Shown here piece after piece: positions 6,851 to 11,479 of a DNA stretch of 11,479 nt. A program made the position numbers and the translations under genes. Position 1 is the first letter of the stretch. Each line of letters opens with the position of its first letter. Under the pieces are notes generated by a model. The model saw nothing but the letters and a program-made list of their open reading frames with translations. It made no database searches and had not been told where the DNA came from. The DNA is from an uncultured Eubacterium sp. GTDB taxonomy: Bacteria; Bacillota; Clostridia; Lachnospirales; Lachnospiraceae. The stretch is taken from the NCBI GenBank assembly GCA_900548465.1, contig URKY01000061.1:1-11479 (forward strand), given 5' to 3'.

Positions 6851-7840
6851 TTATTTACGCCATTCCTTCATTTTAGCAACCACATCAATGTTGTTGTCAT
6901 CTAGCATTTTCTTCAACATACCAATCAAACGCCAACCTTCTCTATTCTCATACAACTTTGCCTTCTTGTTCAAAAAGGCAAGGGATGCGTTTTTACCTAA
7001 TGTTTTTCCATTGTCATCTATGACAACGCAATTATGAAAACGAATCATGTTCTGCATTGTAAAGAACGCTCCAGATCCTTTGTAAGCATCTAGCCATGCT
7101 GCATTTTGAGGAGTATCCCAATGCATTTTGATACGCCTTTTATTGAACTCCTGCACCGAATGCCAAAGTTCATAAGTGTTTTCGGAATGTTGTATTTTAT
7201 GTACTGCAAATAACAATGGCTTGATTACTTTTTTATCAAAATCATCCACGAAAATATTTTGACCATTTATGCGTTTATACGGTATCCCTTTACATTTTCT
7301 TAATTTCAACTCATCAAATCTCTTTTTGAGTTTCTCGATATAGTCCTTTGCCATATCTAATACCACTCTTTTGTTGAACCAGCGATTTCGATCTCTGAAA
7401 TTATCAACATCACCATTCTGCATCATTTTGTGCTGGGCGTACAACTCGTTATTTAACATCTTCCACTGATATTCATATCCCATACTATGAATCACCTCTG
7501 AAACTCCAATCGGCTTATAAGCACCGTGGGTATTGGTGGCTATATAAATTATGCGGAACATCTGTGCCATTACCCAACGTCTGAATAATTGGCGATTAGG
7601 AATTGTGCCTTGAATTATAATGGCCTGGAAGATTGGATCATCTTCTTCCAAGATACTAATGACACCATCTCTTTTTGAGGCTATAAACTCCAAACCATCT
7701 GCACTTTGCATTGCAAAAAGCTCACTAACATCAACACCGGCTTTCTTTAGAGCTTCAATACGCTCCTTAGCTTTGGTTTGATTAGCTGTAAGCGTAAACT
7801 CGGTACCACACTCAGGACATTCAAATTTTAACTGTTTCAT
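6851..7840 (-). CDS. Protein with N-terminal half zinc finger, unknown
   Basis: A 329-residue basic protein. It opens MKQLKFECPECGTEFTLT, where Cys8-x-x-Cys11 is half of a zinc ribbon; no matching second CxxC is obvious, so zinc binding may need a partner. After that it is mostly helical and basic (KDYIEKLKKRFDELKLRK), with conserved-looking Trp/Asn segments (RNRWFNKRVVLDMA, ENREGWRLIGMLKKML). No nuclease or polymerase motif is seen. It is probably a phage-type DNA-associated protein, but this is a guess from composition. It follows the 152-residue gene by 34 bp. Confidence 0.75.
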   Translation of the reverse strand: MKQLKFECPECGTEFTLTANQTKAKERIEALKKAGVDVSELFAMQSADGLEFIASKRDGVISILEEDDPIFQAIIIQGTIPNRQLFRRWVMAQMFRIIYIATNTHGAYKPIGVSEVIHSMGYEYQWKMLNNELYAQHKMMQNGDVDNFRDRNRWFNKRVVLDMAKDYIEKLKKRFDELKLRKCKGIPYKRINGQNIFVDDFDKKVIKPLLFAVHKIQHSENTYELWHSVQEFNKRRIKMHWDTPQNAAWLDAYKGSGAFFTMQNMIRFHNCVVIDDNGKTLGKNASLAFLNKKAKLYENREGWRLIGMLKKMLDDNNIDVVAKMKEWRK

Positions 7841-7874
7841 AACTTATTAATAATTTAATTTTTAGTCTGATTAT

Positions 7875-8333
7875 TTATTTCTCTACTGTAACCCAGTTTT
7901 TGAGAATTACTAAATCTCTATCTTTGTTGCTTTGCCAAAACCATTTACCCATTTTATTAGCATCCCAACCTATACCCAATATTATTTGACAGAGAATGTA
8001 TAATTCCAATTCGACTTGTGCTATATCTCGACCAACTCCAAACAACATGTCTTCATCCTCCAAATCTTTATCAGACAAAGCTTTAAAGTATTTTCGGTTT
8101 TTACATTCACTCATTGTTGATGGAATAGAATGTTTATATCGAGTATATAAATGCTCTACATTAGACAGAAACTCATCAAGAGAAGCGCATAATTCCACAC
8201 CTAAGTTTCCCTCATACTGCGAATTCTGTATAATATATTGGCCATTAAGTTTGAAACTTCGTGTTTTAAAATCTACTTTAAACTTGGTTCCGTTCTCTAC
8301 AGCCTGTATTGATTCTTGATAAATATTTTTCAT
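7875..8333 (-). CDS. 152-residue protein following the RT array, unknown
   Basis: Read from ATG at 8333-8331, this gives MKNIYQESIQAVENGTKFKV and a mixed alpha/beta protein that is acidic in the middle (SDKDLEDEDMLFGVGRDIA) and ends in an aromatic segment (GKWFWQSNKD). The frame stays open 46 codons further upstream to a TTG at 8471. That extension covers the sixth hairpin and seventh box of the array, is strongly basic and is unlikely to be coding. The last conserved box of the array (8355-8380) lies only 22 bp before the ATG, so this gene's expression may be tied to the array transcript. No family is recognised. Confidence 0.7.
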   Translation of the reverse strand: MKNIYQESIQAVENGTKFKVDFKTRSFKLNGQYIIQNSQYEGNLGVELCASLDEFLSNVEHLYTRYKHSIPSTMSECKNRKYFKALSDKDLEDEDMLFGVGRDIAQVELELYILCQIILGIGWDANKMGKWFWQSNKDRDLVILKNWVTVEK

Positions 8334-8380
8334 AATGTTTACTTTTGATTTTATACTCAAACCTTTGACACATTTCTTTA

Positions 8381-8540
8381 AAAGCCTGATATTAACATCC
8401 AGAATACGCCGGAATAAAGGTTTATAAAACCGTAGATGCCGGCGTAATTGTCGGATAGTTGTTAAACGCAAGGTTCTTGTATAAATGAAAGTTGTGTTAC
8501 TTATAAAACAGCCCCCATTTAGCGTGACACATGTCTATAT
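8381..8540 (-). ncRNA. Array unit 6 with hairpin H6
   Basis: Box A is at 8514-8539 (GACACAT), box B at 8493-8498 and a box C variant at 8476-8481. Hairpin H6 has TTAACA/TGTTAA (8392-8397 with 8460-8465), TCC/GGA across a 4-base bulge, TACGCCGG/CCGGCGTA (8405-8412 with 8439-8446) and GGTTT/AAACC (8419-8423 with 8427-8431) closing a 3-base loop. It is followed by the seventh box A at 8355-8380. The unit overlaps the non-coding N-terminal extension of the downstream open frame. Confidence 0.65.
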
Positions 8541-8717
8541 GTTTATGATATATACTGTATCAAGTAAGATACCCGCGTAATCCTAGGTCATACATAGGAT
8601 GACCGTCATCACGCGGACATCATATCTTGTCCAGTATGTTAAATTACTAAATCCCAGACTGTAAACTTTGTGTTAAGTAATAAGTTGTAATTCTCAAAAT
8701 ATTGGCACATTTCTATA
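8541..8717 (-). ncRNA. Array unit 5 with hairpin H5
   Basis: Box A is at 8692-8717 (GGCACAT) and box B at 8669-8674; box C is not recognisable. Hairpin H5 has ATACTG/CAGTAT (8552-8557 with 8632-8637), CAAG plus AGATA with TATCTTG (8561-8571 with 8623-8629, small bulge) and CCGCGT/ACGCGG (8573-8578 with 8611-8616). The apex can fold two ways: TCCTA/TAGGA (8581-8585 with 8595-8599) or GGTCAT/ATGACC (8586-8591 with 8599-8604). Confidence 0.67.
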
Positions 8718-8868
8718 CTTATTCGATTTAGAGCTGGTGTGATCAGGAACGGACCAGGACAATTAGTACTCGGTCCTTCCTGATATATAACCAGCTATAT
8801 AAATGATATTTCTTGAATTACATATCTGTGCTAAATAGTTATCCTCATAATACTGATACATTACTTTA
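8718..8868 (-). ncRNA. Array unit 4 with hairpin H4
   Basis: Box A is at 8843-8868 (core GATACAT), box B at 8827-8832 and box C at 8812-8817 (CTTGAA). Hairpin H4 is the cleanest: ATTTA/TAAAT (8726-8730 with 8800-8804), AGCTGGT/ACCAGCT (8732-8738 with 8790-8796), ATCAGGAA/TTCCTGAT (8742-8749 with 8777-8784) and GGACC/GGTCC (8751-8755 with 8772-8776). The last two are separated by a single bulged base, around a 16-base loop. Confidence 0.7.
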
Positions 8869-9031
8869 CCCAATAGATGTATTCCGGTTGGATATTCCTG
8901 GAGCAGATGAGTTATCGACTCATAGATCCAGGAAGCTGCTCACCGGAACAGTAAACAAATGTATTCCTTGAATAACTTCGAATGTATTTCGCTTATTTTA
9001 CAAGTCCTCAAATGAATGGCACATCACTTTA
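8869..9031 (-). ncRNA. Array unit 3 with hairpin H3 (pseudoknot possible)
   Basis: Box A is at 9006-9031 (GGCACAT), box B is degenerate near 8988 and box C is at 8967-8972. Hairpin H3 has TTCCGGT/ACCGGAA (8882-8888 with 8942-8948), TTCCTGGA/TCCAGGAA (8895-8902 with 8927-8934) and ATGAGT/ACTCAT (8907-8912 with 8918-8923). An outer TTTAC/GTAAA pair (8865-8869 with 8951-8955) involves the edge of the next unit's box A. GCAG (8903-8906) can also pair with CTGC (8936-8939) in pseudoknot topology. Confidence 0.68.
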
Positions 9032-9206
9032 CTCTCATGATAATTATAAATATGACCTGATCGAGAACCTGAGGTGAGAGGCTATGCAGCCTTGTAACCT
9101 CCGGTGAACGATCAATAGTTCATACTTTAGAATATGAAATTTTCTTCTTGAACTTGCCTGCTGTGCTGCTTTATAAACCCTCATAACAATCGACACATTT
9201 ATTTAT
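9032..9206 (-). ncRNA. Array unit 2 with hairpin H2
   Basis: Box A is at 9179-9206 (plus-strand CCTCATAA and GACACAT), box B at 9162-9167 and box C at 9147-9152 (CTTGAA). Hairpin H2 stacks TATGA/TCATA (9051-9055 with 9120-9124), TGATCG/CGATCA (9058-9063 with 9109-9114), a nine-position stem with one mismatch (9067-9075 with 9097-9105), and AGGCT/AGCCT (9079-9083 with 9088-9092) closing a 4-base loop. Confidence 0.65.
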
Positions 9207-9380
9207 CTTCATTGATATAATCCAGATGATTATATGGTACCCGGAGTAGATACTGAAGGATGTAATCCTTCAAGGATAGAATCGGGGTACCTAATATATA
9301 ATCTGGATATTAAACACTTGTTCCTCGGATTCATTTACTGTGTGTTCAGATTGTAGTTACAATATTGACACTAAAGTATT
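9207..9380 (-). ncRNA. Array unit 1 (overlaps RT stop) with hairpin H1
   Basis: Box A of this unit (9355-9380) is the weakest copy (core GACACT) and overlaps the RT stop codon. Box B is near 9341 and box C at 9317-9322 (CTTGTT on the plus strand). Hairpin H1 has three nested stems: ATCCAGAT 9220-9227 with 9301-9308, GGTACCC 9236-9242 with 9285-9291, and TGAAGGA 9254-9260 with TCCTTCA 9266-9272 around a 5-base loop. That it is an RNA is inferred from structure and orientation. Confidence 0.6.
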
Positions 9381-10625
9381 GTACGCTGCTCTTCTGGTCA
9401 AAATAGCATTCTGCATACAACCTATTGTCAAATAACCTTCAATTTCTTTACTTTTAGATTTATTTCGATTAGCCTTTACGTTCCGACCAATGCCTCTAAC
9501 AACACAACCATCCGGCTTATCCTTAACATAGCCAAGGCCACCAACTTTATGTTTCCCAGTTTCAACGGCTCTAAGGCAATCCATTACGAATTTATTCAAT
9601 TCATTAATATCAACCCGAACATTACATACTGGAAGGGTCTGAGTCGCCCAACTATATTCTCCATTGCCTTTATATAAATATCGGTTAACCGAATCCACAG
9701 CCTTCTTCAACGTAATACCACGTTTTCTGATGGTTCTTGATTCTATTTCTTTCTGGAAGGTTTTAAGACGATTGGGAGAGAAAGAAATCATACTTCCCTT
9801 AATGCTGAAACCTAGAAATTTGAACCACTTGTCCATAGTCAGGTACTCTACTTTCTTGGGATTCAAATTCATTGATTTTTCGGCCAATCTCTTTTGTAAA
9901 ATGGTCATAGCCTTTTCATAGTCCGGACCAACGAACAACATATCATCCGAATACCTTACGTAAAACCCATTCAATTGGGACAGTTCATCATCTAGGCTAT
10001 ATAGCAACACGTTGGCTAACCAGCTTGCTACTGCGCATCCTTGTTTAAGTGATTGATATTTCTCATGCAGTTCGTTGTTCTCATCGAAATACAATCCGCA
10101 ATGATAGTATTTTCTTAATACATCAATTAACACAGAATGACCACACTTAGCTTCCACTTTATCAAAGGCTGCGTCAATAAACTGGATAGGAACAGAGTCG
10201 AAATATTTACTTAAATCAGACTTCCAGCCCACATAACCATCACTTTTCATGTTAACAATTGTGTGACTTACTTCCAAAACCACTTTACCACAACCAATAC
10301 CGACCTGATAAGATTTACAAGCAGGATGAATCATCTCTGGCATTAAATCAAATAGCAAATCATTCGCGATGCTTAGGATTATACGATCAATAGGTTCGTT
10401 GACATATACAGTACGAAACTCTCCGTTATCCTTCGGAATTTGTGCAATATGTGGTGGTGTTATTTGATATTTACCATTCAACATAGCTTCTGCCATACGA
10501 ATTCTGGTTGGTTCTTCTGTCAGTTTGATAAGTTCGCTCTTCCGAATATCCTTCAGAACGCCTTTCTCAATTGCTTTTGTCCATCTATTAATGTCGAAGA
10601 ACATTGTAAGAATCTTATCTTTCAT
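9357..10625 (-). CDS. Reverse transcriptase of unassigned clade
   Basis: A 422-residue RNA-directed DNA polymerase. Palm motifs appear in order: a fingers/motif 1 strand IPKDNGEFRTVYV (63-75), motif 2 SYQVGIGCGK (105-114), motif A KSDLSKYFDSV (135-145; Asp137), motif B LKQGCAVASWLANVLL (193-208), motif C YVRYSDDMLFV (222-232; Asp227/Asp228), motif D NPKK (255-258) and motif E FKFLGFSI (268-275). All catalytic Asp residues are present. Residues 300-422 form a basic thumb/C-terminal region with no maturase HNH domain. Motif B differs from retrons (QGxPxSP), DGRs (TSQ) and typical group II RTs. The ATG overlaps the HTH stop (ATGA at 10625-10622) and is preceded by AAAGGAGAT at proper spacing. 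The stop codon lies in box A of the first array unit, so the array is likely its RNA partner or template. Confidence 0.92.
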   Translation of the reverse strand: MKDKILTMFFDINRWTKAIEKGVLKDIRKSELIKLTEEPTRIRMAEAMLNGKYQITPPHIAQIPKDNGEFRTVYVNEPIDRIILSIANDLLFDLMPEMIHPACKSYQVGIGCGKVVLEVSHTIVNMKSDGYVGWKSDLSKYFDSVPIQFIDAAFDKVEAKCGHSVLIDVLRKYYHCGLYFDENNELHEKYQSLKQGCAVASWLANVLLYSLDDELSQLNGFYVRYSDDMLFVGPDYEKAMTILQKRLAEKSMNLNPKKVEYLTMDKWFKFLGFSIKGSMISFSPNRLKTFQKEIESRTIRKRGITLKKAVDSVNRYLYKGNGEYSWATQTLPVCNVRVDINELNKFVMDCLRAVETGKHKVGGLGYVKDKPDGCVVRGIGRNVKANRNKSKSKEIEGYLTIGCMQNAILTRRAAYNTLVSIL

Positions 10626-10945
10626 TTTATATCTCCTTTCTTTTTGAGTTGTTCCTTATATCTCCTGTGCTCACGAATTGTTGCTGCCCATTCTGCTTTT
10701 GTAGGTTTGTATCTCCCCTCTGCTTTACGTTGTTTTAAACTCTCTTTGTTTTTCAAATATTTGTCTGGGCAACAAATAAATTGAATAAGACGCTTGCTCA
10801 CTCCAAATATTTTAGCAAGTTTAGAGTAACTGATTAATTGCTTTTCTCTCAACCATTTTATATATTCTTTTTGGTCTGGAGTGAGCTTTATTCGTCTATC
10901 ATATTGGGTTCCAGCGATACGAATCTTTTCTGATTTATACGGCAT
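10622..10945 (-). CDS. Small helix-turn-helix protein (copy 2), coupled to RT
   Basis: A 107-residue, very basic protein with a helix-turn-helix at about residues 39-58 (ISYSKLAKIFGVSKRLIQFI). It is a paralogue of the protein at 4945-5253: both begin MPxK, share 'AGTxxDxRxKL' at 11-21 and the 'VSKRLIQ' recognition helix, and then diverge in Lys/Arg-rich tails. Its start overlaps the end of the upstream zinc-ribbon gene by 11 bp, and its TGA overlaps the RT ATG. It may regulate the RT cassette or bind the array DNA or RNA; that is inferred from position. Confidence 0.82.
   Translation of the reverse strand: MPYKSEKIRIAGTQYDRRIKLTPDQKEYIKWLREKQLISYSKLAKIFGVSKRLIQFICCPDKYLKNKESLKQRKAEGRYKPTKAEWAATIREHRRYKEQLKKKGDIK
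10631..10639 (-). promoter_or_regulatory. Shine-Dalgarno site of the RT gene
   Basis: AAAGGAGAT on the minus strand lies about 7 bases (GGAG to ATG) before the RT start, inside the 3' end of the HTH gene. It is the best-placed Shine-Dalgarno sequence in the window, where most other starts have only A/T-rich leaders. It fixes the RT start at 10625. Confidence 0.7.
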
Positions 10946-11479
10946 CGTTTTTAGGATACATTAAATCATCGTGTAAATTGTTAGGACATCGTTCATCAAA
11001 CCAATGCCAGACATCAATCTTTAAGGTTCCGGCCGGGAAGTTGAGAAAGTCTTCTTCAATCTCATCATCGTTATTGACCGGGATGTCTCCAAACATTTCC
11101 CATAATTCTGAAAGGGTGCATAATTCTACATGCTCTTCACAAATGCCACACCAGCAATCTTCTTCCTCAACTGAATCATTATAGCTGATTTCATCTGTGT
11201 TTGGATTTACCCATGCTCTTTCTTCAACATTATTACTTCCACATTTGGGGCAATACAATGTGTCTAATGACCTTATCCCCTTCTTTTTAAACACTATGTC
11301 AAACTGTTTGAGATTTGAAAGTTCGATGAGAACCATTTCTGTAATAAAGGCTCTCATCTTATTAATCTGTTCATCTGATGATATTCCCCATATATTAGCC
11401 GCAGCTTGTACTGCATTTTGCATGGAAAAACAGATTTGAGTCCAGTCATCGTACTCTTTTTTATCTTCGAGGATTTCAT
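10935..11479 (-). CDS. Zinc-ribbon protein, 5' end cut by window edge
   Basis: An ATG at 11423 gives 162 residues (MQNAVQAAANIWGI), but the frame remains open to the window edge and the 18 upstream codons look like protein (EILEDKKEYDDWTQICFS). The real start therefore lies probably at or beyond the edge. From the 11423 ATG, CPKC at 58-61 and CGIC at 92-95 (with a nearby extra Cys90) form a likely four-Cys zinc ribbon, with about 30 acidic residues between. The C-terminal part is acidic and Trp-rich (KIDVWHWFDERCP). The function is unknown. It overlaps the HTH start by 11 bp, so it belongs to the same transcript as the HTH and RT genes. Confidence 0.75.
   Translation of the reverse strand, partial: EILEDKKEYDDWTQICFSMQNAVQAAANIWGISSDEQINKMRAFITEMVLIELSNLKQFDIVFKKKGIRSLDTLYCPKCGSNNVEERAWVNPNTDEISYNDSVEEEDCWCGICEEHVELCTLSELWEMFGDIPVNNDDEIEEDFLNFPAGTLKIDVWHWFDERCPNNLHDDLMYPKNDAV

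Larger units (their letters stand above)
8355..9380 (-). repeat. RT-associated array of six structured repeat units
   Basis: About 1 kb directly after the RT gene holds six tandem units plus a seventh copy of the leading box. Read on the minus strand, each unit has three blocks. Box A is about 26 nt, with core ATGTGYCA, then 3-5 nt, then TTTGAGG or a close variant. Box B is ARCACA/AACACA. Box C is TTCAAG or a variant. A long hairpin of unique sequence follows. The plus-strand core GACACAT/GGCACAT begins at 8367, 8526, 8704, 8855, 9018, 9192 and (as GACACT) 9367, giving intervals of 159, 178, 151, 163, 174 and 175 bp. Box B lies 26-35 bp and box C 43-51 bp from that core (box C is absent in unit 5). 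No credible ORF fits. The pattern suggests a multi-copy structured RNA transcribed with the RT. Confidence 0.85.

Noticed and set aside
7996..8319. Plus-strand open frame of 107 codons
   Set aside because: It is antisense to the 152-residue gene, low in complexity and rich in Ser/Leu/Asn as expected of a shadow frame. The other plus-strand frames (for example 10440-10784 and 4264-4536) are rejected for the same reason.
8334..8471. N-terminal 46 codons of the 7875-8471 open frame as protein
   Set aside because: It would start at a TTG, is strongly basic and coincides with hairpin H6 and the seventh box of the array; ATG at 8333 gives a more natural start.
8355..9380. CRISPR array
   Set aside because: The period (151-178 bp) is far too long, the conserved parts are short and degenerate, the variable parts are self-complementary, and no cas gene is present.
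8355..9380. TTGACA-like -35 promoter elements on the plus strand in box A
   Set aside because: Only one box (8366-8371) reads TTGACA, no matching -10 is seen at the right distance, and there are no plus-strand genes in the window.
8355..9380. Cluster of phage tRNA genes
   Set aside because: The hairpins are long single stacks with bulges; no cloverleaf, T-loop GTTCGA-type sequence or CCA end was found.
9357..10625. Diversity-generating retroelement RT acting on the lectin-like gene
   Set aside because: Motif B lacks the DGR pattern, no template repeat lies next to the RT, and the target is 5 kb away in another transcript. The array units bear no resemblance to the variable region.
9357..10625. 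Group II intron with maturase
   Set aside because: No intron domain V/VI-like sequence and no HNH endonuclease or maturase domain is visible, and the gene is coupled to an HTH gene rather than lying inside a ribozyme.

Overview
The window is AT-rich, densely packed and coded entirely on the minus strand: 16 genes, of which 2 are cut by the window edges. Many are short, several overlap by ATGA, and most have no recognisable family. With an orphan C5-cytosine methyltransferase, a C-type-lectin-like protein of the kind diversified by retroelements, and paralogous small helix-turn-helix (HTH) proteins, this looks like the accessory or early region of a phage or prophage. The host is probably a gut Bacteroidota: most starts lack a Shine-Dalgarno sequence and have A/T-rich leaders. 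No structural, packaging or integration gene is present, so phage rather than another mobile element is an inference.

In transcription order (right to left), the window opens with a 5'-truncated zinc-ribbon gene (10935-11479), a small HTH gene (10622-10945) and a reverse transcriptase (RT, 9357-10625). The RT start overlaps the HTH stop by ATGA and has a good Shine-Dalgarno sequence. Directly after the RT lies about 1 kb of non-coding DNA (8334-9356) that is highly organised. It holds six tandem units of 151-177 bp. Each carries three short conserved blocks at nearly fixed spacing, then a long hairpin that differs completely in sequence from unit to unit. A seventh copy of the first block lies just before the next gene. 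An RT followed by an array of structured RNA-like units with conserved linkers and unique hairpins is the most unusual feature here, and I do not recognise it as a retron, diversity-generating retroelement (DGR), group II intron or known defence RT.

Further along come three genes of unknown function (7875-8333, 6851-7840, 5627-6772), with a 14-bp perfect inverted repeat between the last two. A 60-residue gene and a terminator-like hairpin (5336-5367) follow.

The next block repeats the HTH architecture: a paralogous HTH gene (4945-5253) coupled by ATGA to an 88-residue protein. Then comes the lectin-fold-like protein (3956-4654). Its GC-rich, NNC-codon-rich segment looks like a DGR variable region, although no template repeat is visible in the window. 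A perfect 10-bp hairpin follows its stop codon. The final block is a small helical protein, an unknown protein coupled by ATGA to the cytosine methyltransferase, an SH3/KOW-like small protein, a 58-residue protein, a class I SAM methyltransferase and a Cys-rich protein cut by the left edge.
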